Positions 25,944-34,065 of a DNA stretch of 64,000 nucleotides are shown here, piece after piece (position 1 is the first letter of the stretch; each line of letters begins with the position of its first letter). The notes under the pieces were generated by a model. The model had not been told where the DNA came from and ran no database searches. It saw only the letters and a list, made by a program, of their open reading frames with translations. The position numbers were made by a program, and so were the translations under genes. The DNA is from Eggerthellaceae bacterium (GTDB lineage: Bacteria > Actinomycetota > Coriobacteriia > Coriobacteriales > Eggerthellaceae). The stretch covers positions 30,707 through 94,706 of the forward strand of contig JALCHN010000002.1 in the NCBI GenBank assembly GCA_022644775.1, read 5' to 3'.

Positions 25944-26507
25944 GTGAAGATCTGCGTCTACTGCGGTTCGTCGGGCGCGGCGGCGCCCGTGTATAGGGAA
26001 GCGGCACGCGATTTGGGGCTGGCCATCGGGCGCGCGGGCCACGCCCTCGTCTTCGGCGGCTTCGACCAGGGGCTCATGGGGGCGGTGGCGCACGGCACGC
26101 ACGATGCGGGCGGCGAGGTCTTCGGCGTCGTGCCCGCTTCGGTCGACTACTTCAAGATGCGCAGTGCCCAGGTCTTCCCCTGTGACGAGGAGATCGAGGT
26201 GGCCGACCTCGCGGCCCGCAAGGCCATAATGGAAGAGATTTCCGACGCCTTCATAGCCCTGCCCGGATCCTTCGGCACCCTCGACGAATACTACAACGTC
26301 CTCGCCCAGGGCAAGATCCGCACCACCTGCAAACCTATAGCTCTTTTGAATGTGAACGGGTTCTACGATTCGCTCGCCTTATTGCACCGGCGCATGGTCG
26401 ACGACGGCTTCATGGGCGCCGCTGAACTCGAATCTGCCCATCTATCTGCGGATTCTTCCGATGCCATCCGATATGTGGAAGAGCGCGCGGCCGCCGGCGG
26501 GCTCTAG
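25944..26507 (+). CDS. LOG-family protein (TIGR00730 type phosphoribohydrolase)
   Basis: A 187-aa protein. CVYCGSS at the N-terminus, GGFDQGLMGAVA, DLAARKAIMEEISDAF and ALPGSFGTLDEYYNV define the LOG/lysine-decarboxylase-like fold that releases ribose 5-phosphate from nucleoside monophosphates. The signature PGG-GT-E reads PGSFGTLDE, so one glycine is serine while Arg, Lys and Glu are kept. GTG start with GGGAAGG upstream. In bacteria the physiological substrate is usually unclear. Downstream of proC in the same direction. Confidence 0.88.
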   Translation: MKICVYCGSSGAAAPVYREAARDLGLAIGRAGHALVFGGFDQGLMGAVAHGTHDAGGEVFGVVPASVDYFKMRSAQVFPCDEEIEVADLAARKAIMEEISDAFIALPGSFGTLDEYYNVLAQGKIRTTCKPIALLNVNGFYDSLALLHRRMVDDGFMGAAELESAHLSADSSDAIRYVEERAAAGGL

Positions 26508-26568
26508 GCGCCGCCTCCGCGCTCGTTTGACAGCAGGGGACGGGTTGCGTAAGGTGTCTGCAGCACAA

Positions 26569-26678
26569 AACTTCAGGGCGAGGCGCAATTCCTCACCGGC
26601 GGTACAGCCCGCGAACCTGGCAACAGGCCGATTCGGTGCAATTCCGAAGCCGACAGTATAGTCTGGATGGAAGAAGTT
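26569..26678 (+). promoter_or_regulatory. FMN riboswitch (RFN element)
   Basis: The closing stem AACTTC / GAAGTT encloses the RFN signatures GGGCGAGGCGCAATTCCTC, CACCGGCGGTA, CCCGCGA, GATTCGGTGCAATTCCG and CCGACAGTATAGTCTGGAT. With the terminator that follows, it should switch off the rib operon when FMN is plentiful. Confidence 0.97.
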
Positions 26679-26704
26679 GGGCGGGGCTCGACGGGCCCTG
26701 CTTT

Positions 26705-26740
26705 GCCCCGTGTTCGCGTGCGCGAATGCGGGGCTTTTTT
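26705..26740 (+). terminator. Riboswitch-controlled terminator
   Basis: GCCCCG / CGGGGC outer stem and TTCGCG / CGCGAA inner stem, then six T's. It sits between the FMN aptamer and ribD. The GGCGGGGC segment at 26680-26687 could pair with its left arm as antiterminator. Confidence 0.9.
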
Positions 26741-26785
26741 CTGTGAGGCGCACAGCGCTCGCCCGTGCATGGGAAAGGAGCAGCT

Positions 26786-27904
26786 GTGTCGACAGACGAA
26801 GAATTCATGTTGCATGCGCTGCAGCTGGCCAAGCGGGGCTTCGGCCGCGTGGCGCCCAACCCAGCGGTGGGCGCCGTCATCGTGGCGAGCAACGGCCGCG
26901 TGATCGGCGAGGGCTGGCACGAGCGTTTCGGCGGCTTGCATGCCGAGCGCAACGCGTTCGCCCACTGCACCGATGACACGCAAGGCGCCACCCTCTACGT
27001 GACGCTCGAGCCCTGCTGCCATTGGGGCAAGACGCCGCCCTGCACCGACATCATCATCGAGAAGAAGATCGGCCGCGTCGTCGTGGGGTCGATGGACCCC
27101 AACCCGCTCGTCGCGGGCAAGGGCGTGCGTATCCTGCGCGAGGCCGGCATCGACGTCGTCACGGGCGTGTGCAAGAAGGCCTGCGATGATTTGAACCGTC
27201 CCTTCTTCCACTACATCACCACCAAGCGCCCCTACGTGATCTTGAAGTACGCGATGACGCTCGACGGCAAGATCGCCACGCGCACGGGCGCGAGCAAGTG
27301 GATCACCGGCGAAGAGGCGCGCTTCCGCGTGCATCAGGACCGTAACCGCTACGGCGCTGTTTGCGTAGGCGTGGGCACGGTCCTCGCCGACGACCCCCGT
27401 CTCACCTGCCGCGTCGAAGGCGGCGCCAACCCCCTGCGCGTCGTCGTCGACTCGCATCTGGCCACGCCGGTCGATGCAGTCCTCGTCCGAACCGCCTCCG
27501 AGGTGCCCACGCTGATCGCCACCTGCGAGGAGGGCGCCGAAGCCCGTGCGCCCTATGTGGCCGCAGGCGTCGAGGTGGCCTGTCTGCCCGGCGCCGACGG
27601 CCGCGTCGACGTCAACGCCCTGCTCGACTATCTGGGCGCCAAGGGCATCGACAGCATGATCGTCGAAGGGGGCGCCACGCTCGCGGCGACCTTTTTGGAA
27701 GAGGGCCTTGTCGACGAGGTCAACGCCTACATCGCGCCCAAGATCTTCGGCGGCGCCGACGCCAAGGGCCCCGTAGCGGGCGCGGGCGTGGAAAACCCTG
27801 CCGCCGCCTACCGCTTCGGGGCGCCCTTCATCGTGCAGCTGGGCAACGACGTCATGCTGCGCGCGTACGCAGAGCACGACGCGCTGGAAGGCGGCGAGGC
27901 CTGA
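26786..27904 (+). CDS. ribD: Bifunctional riboflavin deaminase/reductase
   Basis: Second and third steps of riboflavin synthesis, 372 aa. The deaminase half has HAERNAF and the zinc site PCCHWGKTPPCTD. The reductase half begins YVILKYAMTLDGKIAT. The start is GTG 26786, placed by AAAGGAG five bases upstream; a GTG seven codons earlier has no ribosome site. First gene after the FMN riboswitch. Confidence 0.96.
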   Translation: MSTDEEFMLHALQLAKRGFGRVAPNPAVGAVIVASNGRVIGEGWHERFGGLHAERNAFAHCTDDTQGATLYVTLEPCCHWGKTPPCTDIIIEKKIGRVVVGSMDPNPLVAGKGVRILREAGIDVVTGVCKKACDDLNRPFFHYITTKRPYVILKYAMTLDGKIATRTGASKWITGEEARFRVHQDRNRYGAVCVGVGTVLADDPRLTCRVEGGANPLRVVVDSHLATPVDAVLVRTASEVPTLIATCEEGAEARAPYVAAGVEVACLPGADGRVDVNALLDYLGAKGIDSMIVEGGATLAATFLEEGLVDEVNAYIAPKIFGGADAKGPVAGAGVENPAAAYRFGAPFIVQLGNDVMLRAYAEHDALEGGEA

Positions 27905-28566
27905 TGTTCACCGGAATCGTCGAGGAAATCGGCACCGTGCGGTCCCTGCGACGCGGCGCGCATTCAGCCGTGCTCGAAATCGCCTGCTCGAAGGTGCTCG
28001 CCGACGTCCACGTGGGCGACAGCATCTGCACCAACGGGGTGTGCCTTACCGTAACCGATTTCGGGCGCGGAGCCTTCCGCGCCGACGTCATGCATGAAAC
28101 GCTCGACCGCAGCGGGCTGGGCTCTCTTGCGCCCGGTTCCCGCGTCAACCTCGAGCGCGCGATGGCGGCCAACGGCCGTTTCGGCGGCCATATCGTATCG
28201 GGCCACATCGACGGCACGGGCACGATTTCCTCAATCGAGTACGACGACAACGCGGTCTGGTTCACGATCGAAGCGGCCCCCGAGCTCTTGCGCTACATCG
28301 TCGAGAAAGGCTCGATCGCAATCGACGGCATCTCGCTGACGGTGGCGCGCGTGTCGGACGCTGATTTCGCCGTGTCGACCATCCCGCACACCAACGCGGT
28401 CACCACGCTCGGCGACCGACGGGCGGGGGATAGGGTCAATCTCGAGACCGACATCATAGGCCGCTACGTCGACAAGCTCATGCGCCTCGACGCTCCCGCG
28501 GATGCCTCTGCGGCGCCCGCGCCCTCAGGCATCACTGCAGCCTTCCTCGCTGCGAACGGATTTTAG
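27904..28566 (+). CDS. ribE: Riboflavin synthase alpha chain
   Basis: Dismutates two lumazines to riboflavin, 220 aa. The N-terminal MFTGIVEEIG is diagnostic, and the two lumazine-binding repeats are visible (first with GDSICTNGVCLTV, second with GGHIVSGHIDGTG and GSIAIDGISLTV). The ATG overlaps the ribD stop (TGATG), indicating translational coupling. A short variable Ala/Pro tail follows the second repeat. Confidence 0.96.
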   Translation: MFTGIVEEIGTVRSLRRGAHSAVLEIACSKVLADVHVGDSICTNGVCLTVTDFGRGAFRADVMHETLDRSGLGSLAPGSRVNLERAMAANGRFGGHIVSGHIDGTGTISSIEYDDNAVWFTIEAAPELLRYIVEKGSIAIDGISLTVARVSDADFAVSTIPHTNAVTTLGDRRAGDRVNLETDIIGRYVDKLMRLDAPADASAAPAPSGITAAFLAANGF

Positions 28567-28606
28567 GAACCCGGGCCCCTTCGGCCCCTACGGTTAGGAG
28601 AGACAA

Positions 28607-29809
28607 ATGACGACGATTGCTGAGATCCCCGAGGTCCTCGAAGAGATGAAGGCCGGCCATGTGGTCATGGTCATCGACGACCCCGACCGCGAGAACGAGG
28701 GCGACTTCATCTGCGCCGCCCAGTTCGCCACGACCGCCAACGTCAACCTGATGGCGAGCCGCGCCAAGGGGCTCATCTGCATGCCCATGTCGCGCGCGTA
28801 CGTCAACAAGCTTCAGCTGCCCCAGATGGTGGCCAACAACACCGACAACCACGAGACCGCCTTCACCGTATCGATCGACGCGATCGACACCACGACGGGC
28901 ATTTCGGCCGAAGAGCGGTCGATGACGGCCATGCGCACGGTGGCCGACGACGCCACGGCGCTCGACTTCCGCCGCCCGGGCCACATGTTCCCCCTGCTCG
29001 CCCGCGACAACGGCGTGCTCGAGCGCAACGGCCACACCGAGGCCACCGTCGACCTCTGTCGCCTGGCGGGGCTCAAAGAGGTGGGCCTGTGCTGCGAGAT
29101 CATGCGCGACGACGGCACGATGATGCGCACCACCGAGCTTCTGCAACTTGCGGACGAACTGGACCTCAAGGTCACCACGATCAAGAAGCTCCAGGACTAC
29201 CGCAAGATTCACGACAAGCTCGTGACCTGCGAGGCGAGCCCGCTTCTGCCCACCAAGTACGGCAATTTCCGCGCCTTCGGCTACGTGAACAAGCTCAACG
29301 GCGAGCACCATGTGGCGCTTGTGAAGGGCGAGATCGGCGACGGCCAGGACGTGCTCGTGCGCGTGCACAGCGAATGCCTCACCGGCGACGTTTTCGGCAG
29401 CATGCGCTGCGACTGCGGCGACCAGCTACACACGGCCATGAGCCAGATCGAGGCCGAAGGCCGCGGCATCCTGCTCTACATGCGCCAGGAAGGCCGCGGC
29501 ATCGGGCTGATAAACAAGCTCAAGGCCTACGAGCTCCAGCAGCAGGGTATGGACACGGTCGAAGCCAACCTTGCCCTGGGCTTCAAAGAGGACGAGCGCG
29601 AGTACTTCATCGGCGCGCAGATTCTGAGCGATCTGGGCGTGAAGACCATGCGCCTGCTCACCAACAACCCCGACAAGATCTACCAGCTCGAAGGCTTCGG
29701 GATGGAGATTACCGAGCGCGTGCCCATCGAGATCCCGGCCAACGCCGTCGACCATGACTACCTGCTCACCAAGCAGGAGAAGATGGGCCACGCCCTCCAT
29801 GTGAAATAA
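28607..29809 (+). CDS. ribBA: Bifunctional DHBP synthase / GTP cyclohydrolase II
   Basis: Supplies both riboflavin precursors, 400 aa. The RibB half (1-200) has [12 protein letters not shown] and [11 protein letters not shown]. The RibA half has the zinc cysteines in [17 protein letters not shown] and [12 protein letters not shown]. Both active sites look intact. TAGGAGAG precedes the ATG. Third gene of the FMN-riboswitch operon. Confidence 0.97.
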   Translation: MTTIAEIPEVLEEMKAGHVVMVIDDPDRENEGDFICAAQFATTANVNLMASRAKGLICMPMSRAYVNKLQLPQMVANNTDNHETAFTVSIDAIDTTTGISAEERSMTAMRTVADDATALDFRRPGHMFPLLARDNGVLERNGHTEATVDLCRLAGLKEVGLCCEIMRDDGTMMRTTELLQLADELDLKVTTIKKLQDYRKIHDKLVTCEASPLLPTKYGNFRAFGYVNKLNGEHHVALVKGEIGDGQDVLVRVHSECLTGDVFGSMRCDCGDQLHTAMSQIEAEGRGILLYMRQEGRGIGLINKLKAYELQQQGMDTVEANLALGFKEDEREYFIGAQILSDLGVKTMRLLTNNPDKIYQLEGFGMEITERVPIEIPANAVDHDYLLTKQEKMGHALHVK

Positions 29810-29854
29810 AACGTACCCTCAAAAGAACGACCGCTGCAAACGAAAGGAATCACC

Positions 29855-30322
29855 ATGGCAGTCTTCGAAGGAAACCTCTACGCGAACGACATCAAAATCG
29901 GCATCGTCAACGCCCGCTTCAACGAGTTCATCACCGGCAAGCTTCTCACCGGCGCGCTCGACGGCCTGCACCGTCGCGGCGTCACCGACGACAACATCGA
30001 CGTCGCCTGGGTGCCGGGCGCCTTCGAGATTCCTCTGATCGCGAAGAAGATGGCCACCAGCGGCAAGTACGACGCGGTCATCGCCCTTGGCGCCGTGATC
30101 CGCGGGGCCACGAGCCACTACGAGGCGGTCGTCAACGAGGTGTCCAAGGGCATCGCGGCGACCTCGCTCGAAAGCGGCGTGCCGGTCATGTTCGGCGTCC
30201 TCACCACCGAAAACATCGAACAGGCCATCGAGCGCGCCGGTTCGAAGGCGGGCAACAAGGGCAGCGAGTGCGCCGAGGGCGCGATCGAGATGGTCAACCT
30301 CATCCGTCAGATCGAAGCGTAG
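29855..30322 (+). CDS. ribH: 6,7-dimethyl-8-ribityllumazine synthase
   Basis: Penultimate step of riboflavin synthesis, 155 aa. Motifs: [29 protein letters not shown] with the catalytic His, and [21 protein letters not shown] precedes the ATG. Its last 16 bases overlap the end of the opposite-strand TetR gene, so there is no room for a separate terminator. Confidence 0.96.
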   Translation: MAVFEGNLYANDIKIGIVNARFNEFITGKLLTGALDGLHRRGVTDDNIDVAWVPGAFEIPLIAKKMATSGKYDAVIALGAVIRGATSHYEAVVNEVSKGIAATSLESGVPVMFGVLTTENIEQAIERAGSKAGNKGSECAEGAIEMVNLIRQIEA

Positions 30323-30978
30323 GCTTCCTGCAGCTTGCGGACGGCGCCCTGCACGGGCGCGTCCGCAAGGGCGTTGCGCGGGGTGAGCGCGTAGACCTGC
30401 GCCATGGGGTAGCCGAGCGCGGTGGCCAGCGCCTTCATGACGGGGGAGAGGGCCTCGCCCGCATCGAGCGCGCCGCCCCGTTCGAGCTCGTAGTAGAGCA
30501 GTTCGTAGAAGCCGCCCAGGTGCCCCACCAACGTGCGCACCGCCTTGGCGTCCCCGTCGTATTCGTAGGTGCCTTGGGCGTCGGCCACGTGACCCAAGAT
30601 CCACGGGGCGTTGAAGGCGCACGCATCGCGGGTGAGGGCGCGGCTCTTCAGGACGTCGGAAAGGAAGAGGCGAAAGCCCCCTTCGCTTTCCATATACGTG
30701 AAGTAGACGGTGCCCACCGCGTAGACCCCTTCGAGGTCGTTGCGCAGATCGTCGTCGCCCAAGCCCAAAGCTTGGCACGTACGGGAAAGGACGTCGTCGA
30801 AGAGCTCTGCGGCGAGTTGGTCCTTTTTGGGGAAATGGTACTGCACGAGGTTGCGGCTGATCCCCACCGCTTCGGCTATGGCCGTGTACGATGTCGCCTC
30901 GTAGCCTTCAGTCGCGAACAGCCTCCATGCTGCCGCGCGGATACGTCCTTTAAGTTTCTCGTTTTTGGGGCGCGCCAT
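30307..30978 (-). CDS. TetR-family transcriptional regulator
   Basis: A 223-aa protein. The N-terminal HTH is [42 protein letters not shown] split over residues 11-53. The C-terminal ligand domain is not assignable. The start at 30978 ([12 protein letters not shown]) has GAGGGAAC upstream; TATACT (31010-31015, minus) is a likely -10. It lies between murI (same strand, upstream) and ribH (convergent, overlapping). Its target is not evident. Confidence 0.88.
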   Translation of the reverse strand: MARPKNEKLKGRIRAAAWRLFATEGYEATSYTAIAEAVGISRNLVQYHFPKKDQLAAELFDDVLSRTCQALGLGDDDLRNDLEGVYAVGTVYFTYMESEGGFRLFLSDVLKSRALTRDACAFNAPWILGHVADAQGTYEYDGDAKAVRTLVGHLGGFYELLYYELERGGALDAGEALSPVMKALATALGYPMAQVYALTPRNALADAPVQGAVRKLQEAYASI

Positions 30979-31040
30979 GTTCCCTCGTTTCCTAGCTGCG
31001 TACAGGTGCAGTATAGCAGGTGGGAGCGGACGCAAGCGGC

Positions 31041-31814
31041 CTAGAGCTTGGCCTTGTAGAGGCGCTCGTAGAGGGCGAGCTCTTCGGGCGTGTTCTTGCT
31101 GCTGCGCAAAATCACGCCGCCCGTCTGTCCCGCCGGCGCCATGAGGCCGGCCGCTTCGAGGCGGCGGTGCAGCTGGCGGGCGGTGCCTTGGGTGCTGTCG
31201 AAGACGGGCACCGGTCCCAGCGTGTCGAGGATGGCCTTCTTCACGAAGGGGTAGTGGGTGCAGCCCAGCACCACGCTGTCGACCTTGCCCTGGTAGGCGC
31301 CGATCGTCTTGTCCAGGTAGGCGTGCACGGCCTCGCCGTCGACCTCGCCGGTTTCCACCAGGTCGGCCAAGCCGGAACAGGCCACCGAAATCACGTGCGA
31401 CGTGCTGCCGTAGGTGCGGGCCAGGCGCTGGAACTTGTCGAGGTGCAGGGTCACGCGGGTGGCCATAACGAGGATCCGGTCGTGTGCGGCGGCTTCGGTC
31501 GCGGGCTTCAGGGCGGGCTCGACGCCCACGATGGGGACCTGGGGCCAGGTGGCGCGCAAGAGGGGGGCGGCGGCGCTCGTGGCCGTGTTGCAGGCGATCA
31601 CGACCGCCTTGCAGCCGTTGCCCACCATCGCGGCGACGATGCGGCGCGAGAGCTCGGCCACCTCTTCTTTGGTCTTGTCCCCGTAGGGGGCGTTGGCGCT
31701 GTCGCCGAAGTACACGAAGCGCTCGCCGGGGAGCTCGCGTTCGAGCCCTTTGAGAATGGATATGCCGCCCACGCCGGAGTCGAACACGCCGATCGAGCCA
31801 TCGTATGCCGCCAT
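31041..31814 (-). CDS. murI: Glutamate racemase
   Basis: Makes D-glutamate for peptidoglycan, 257 aa. Motifs: IGVFDSGVGGIS, YFGDSANAPYG, the two catalytic cysteines in ACNTATS and LGCTHYPF, and DSTQGTA near the end. The start MAAYDGS at 31814 follows GAAAGG; an upstream extension of 21 codons is not supported. Divergent from rimP. Confidence 0.95.
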   Translation of the reverse strand: MAAYDGSIGVFDSGVGGISILKGLERELPGERFVYFGDSANAPYGDKTKEEVAELSRRIVAAMVGNGCKAVVIACNTATSAAAPLLRATWPQVPIVGVEPALKPATEAAAHDRILVMATRVTLHLDKFQRLARTYGSTSHVISVACSGLADLVETGEVDGEAVHAYLDKTIGAYQGKVDSVVLGCTHYPFVKKAILDTLGPVPVFDSTQGTARQLHRRLEAAGLMAPAGQTGGVILRSSKNTPEELALYERLYKAKL

Positions 31815-31929
31815 AGCAACCTTTCTTTCGCCTGTGTGCATCATAGCGCACCGGCTATGGTGCGCCTTCGGGCCCATTTATGACGATACCTCCACGAAAG
31901 TGGCGCATTCCCAGCTCGCATGGTATAAA

Positions 31930-32040
31930 GATACAGGTATGTGCGCGGAAGCGCTCAGAGACAACTTTCGATGGATGCGGAAAGTGGGCTTTGTCCCGCT
32001 TTCTTTTATTCTGGGGCCCTTTTCCGGGCTCCCTACGAAG
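31930..32040 (+). promoter_or_regulatory. Promoter and possible attenuator leader of the rimP-nusA operon
   Basis: TATAAA near 31924 is a candidate -10. The roughly 120-base leader holds AAAGTGGG / CCCGCTTT (31981-32002) followed by a broken T-run, and a second G/C hairpin at 32013-32034 just before the rimP ribosome site. Autoregulation through this leader is a guess. Confidence 0.35.
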
Positions 32041-32054
32041 AAGGAGGTGGCCAC

Positions 32055-32525
32055 GTGCTCACGGGAAAAGAGAAGCTTCTGCTCGAGGCCCTCGAACCCA
32101 CCGCTGCCGAAAAGGGCATCGAGATCGTCACGGTCGAAGTGGTCGGGGCGCGCAAGGCTCCCACGATCCGCGTCTACATCGACACGCCCGACGGGGTGAG
32201 CTTCGACGAGCTCGCCAGCGCCCAGGAATGGATCAACGCCATCATGGACGACATCGATCCCTTCCCCGGCGCCTACACCTTGGAGGTGTCGTCGCCCGGC
32301 ATCGATCGGCCCCTGCGCACGCCCGAACATTTCGACCGCTTCGCCGGCGAAGACGTGCAGGTGGTCCTGCGCGGCCCGGTGAACGGCCGCGCCAAATGGA
32401 CGGGCGAACTGCTGGGGATGCGCGACGGCGAGGTGGCGCTTTCCGTCGACGGCGAGAGCGTGACCTTCCCCCTCGAAGCGATCAAACGGGCCAACGTTAA
32501 AGGCCGTATCGACTTTTCTAAGTAA
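32055..32525 (+). CDS. rimP: Ribosome maturation factor RimP
   Basis: Needed for 30S subunit assembly, 156 aa, normal length. LEVSSPGIDRPLRTPEHF is the family hallmark, and the C-terminal SH3-like domain ends LEAIKRANVKGRIDF. GTG start at 32055 with AAGGAGG five bases upstream. First gene of the rimP-nusA-ylxR-infB-rbfA-nrnA-truB-ribF-dnaG run. Confidence 0.94.
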   Translation: MLTGKEKLLLEALEPTAAEKGIEIVTVEVVGARKAPTIRVYIDTPDGVSFDELASAQEWINAIMDDIDPFPGAYTLEVSSPGIDRPLRTPEHFDRFAGEDVQVVLRGPVNGRAKWTGELLGMRDGEVALSVDGESVTFPLEAIKRANVKGRIDFSK

Positions 32526-32540
32526 GAAAGGACCTACTCT

Positions 32541-33749
32541 ATGGCGAGTTCAGAGCTGGTTGAGGCGCTGCAGGCGCTTGCTCACGAGCGAAAGATCGAC
32601 GAGTTCTACCTCATCGACCGCTTGGAGGCGTCGTTGGCCAAGACCTATCAGAACATCCTCGACCTTGAATGGGACGCACGCGTCACGATCGACCGCAACA
32701 CCGGTAAGATCTACGTGTACGAAATGGTGCCCAAGGGCGAGCCCGACCCCGAAACGGGCGAGTACAGCGAGTTCGAAGAGCGCGACGTCACGCCCGACGA
32801 CGTGAGCCGCATCGCCGCCCAGAACGCCAAGAGCGTCATCAGCTCGATCGTGCGCGAAGCCGCCCGCCAGAGCATCTACGAAGAGTTCAGCCAGCGCGTG
32901 GGCGACCTGGTCACCGGCACCGTGCTGCAGGGCACGCCCGACTTCACCATCATCAAGATCCGCGACGGCGTGGAAGCCGAGCTGCCGCACTACGACCTCA
33001 AGCGCTTCCCCAACGAGCGCAACGAGCGCCCGGCCAACGAACGCTACCGTCACAACCAGCGCCTGAAGACGCTGATCATCGAAGTGCGCAACCCCAACAG
33101 CGAGGAAGTGCGCGCCCGCGGCGAGCAGACCCGCCCGTCGATCGTGGTCTCGCGCACCCATCCCGACCTGATCCGCCGCCTCTTCGAAATCGAGGTGCCC
33201 GAAATCTACGACGGCCTGGTGGAAATCAAGTCGATCGCCCGCGAGCCCGGCGCCCGTTCCAAGGTGGCCGTGTTCAGCCGCGAGCGCAACCTCGATCCGG
33301 TGGGCGCCTGCGTGGGCCCCAAGGGCAGCCGCGTGCGCATGGTGGTCGAAGAGCTGCGCAACGAGCGCGTCGACGTTATCCAGTGGAGCGAAGACCCGGC
33401 CCAGTACGTGCGCAATGCCCTGTCCCCGGCCCGCGTGTCCCACGTCGACATCGACGAGGAATCCAACTACGCGACCGTCGTGGTGCCCGATGACCAGCTG
33501 TCGCTGGCGATCGGCAAGGAGGGCCAGAACGCCCGCCTGGCCGCCCGCCTCACCGGCTGGCACATCGACATCAAGTCGGCGTCCTTCCAGGGTGCCCCCG
33601 AACTCGACGACAACATCCTGATCGACGACGAGCCGGTCGAAGACGAGGGCGACGGCCAGTGCGAGTTCGTCGACGAAGAGGGCGTGCGCTGCCGCAACCA
33701 CGCTCGCCCCGGCAGCCGCTTCTGCGGCATCCACGCCGACCAGGAGTAA
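32541..33749 (+). CDS. nusA: Transcription termination/antitermination protein NusA with a Cys-rich tail
   Basis: Binds RNA polymerase and RNA, 402 aa. Order: N-terminal domain (to about 130), S1 domain (GDLVTGTVLQG), KH1 and KH2 (EPGARSKVAV, DPVGACVGPKGSRVRMV, AIGKEGQNARLAARLTGW). After an acidic linker the protein ends with Cys374, Cys384, Cys395 and His398 in the pattern C-X9-C-X10-C-X2-H (...GSRFCGIHADQE), which looks like a small zinc-binding module and is not part of the standard NusA fold. Confidence 0.96.
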   Translation: MASSELVEALQALAHERKIDEFYLIDRLEASLAKTYQNILDLEWDARVTIDRNTGKIYVYEMVPKGEPDPETGEYSEFEERDVTPDDVSRIAAQNAKSVISSIVREAARQSIYEEFSQRVGDLVTGTVLQGTPDFTIIKIRDGVEAELPHYDLKRFPNERNERPANERYRHNQRLKTLIIEVRNPNSEEVRARGEQTRPSIVVSRTHPDLIRRLFEIEVPEIYDGLVEIKSIAREPGARSKVAVFSRERNLDPVGACVGPKGSRVRMVVEELRNERVDVIQWSEDPAQYVRNALSPARVSHVDIDEESNYATVVVPDDQLSLAIGKEGQNARLAARLTGWHIDIKSASFQGAPELDDNILIDDEPVEDEGDGQCEFVDEEGVRCRNHARPGSRFCGIHADQE

Positions 33750-33755
33750 CGAGCG

Positions 33756-34052
33756 ATGACCGCCCCCGCTACCACCCAACGGCCCAAGCGCGCGCGCCGC
33801 TGCATCGCGTGCGGTGCGCAGTCCTCCAAGGGGGACCTGCTGCGCATCGTCCGCTCGCCGGAAGGCGCCGTGGCCTTCGACGCCACGGGCAAGACGGCGG
33901 GGCGCGGCGCATACGTATGCTCTGAAGCGTGCTTCGAGAAAGCATGCGCTTCAAAGCGTTTGGACCGTGCATTGAAGACAAAGGTGTCCGCAACGGACAT
34001 GGAGCGCGTGCGCGCCGAAATGCGTGCCGCAACAGCGCATACGCAAGGATAG
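33756..34052 (+). CDS. ylxR: YlxR-family RNA-binding protein
   Basis: A 98-aa protein with RRCIACGAQSSKGDLLRIVR and GRGAYVCSEACFEKA, the YlxR hallmarks. YlxR (RnpM) binds RNase P RNA in some bacteria. Position between nusA and infB is the usual one. Confidence 0.93.
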   Translation: MTAPATTQRPKRARRCIACGAQSSKGDLLRIVRSPEGAVAFDATGKTAGRGAYVCSEACFEKACASKRLDRALKTKVSATDMERVRAEMRAATAHTQG

Positions 34053-34065
34053 ATGAGGAGAACGA

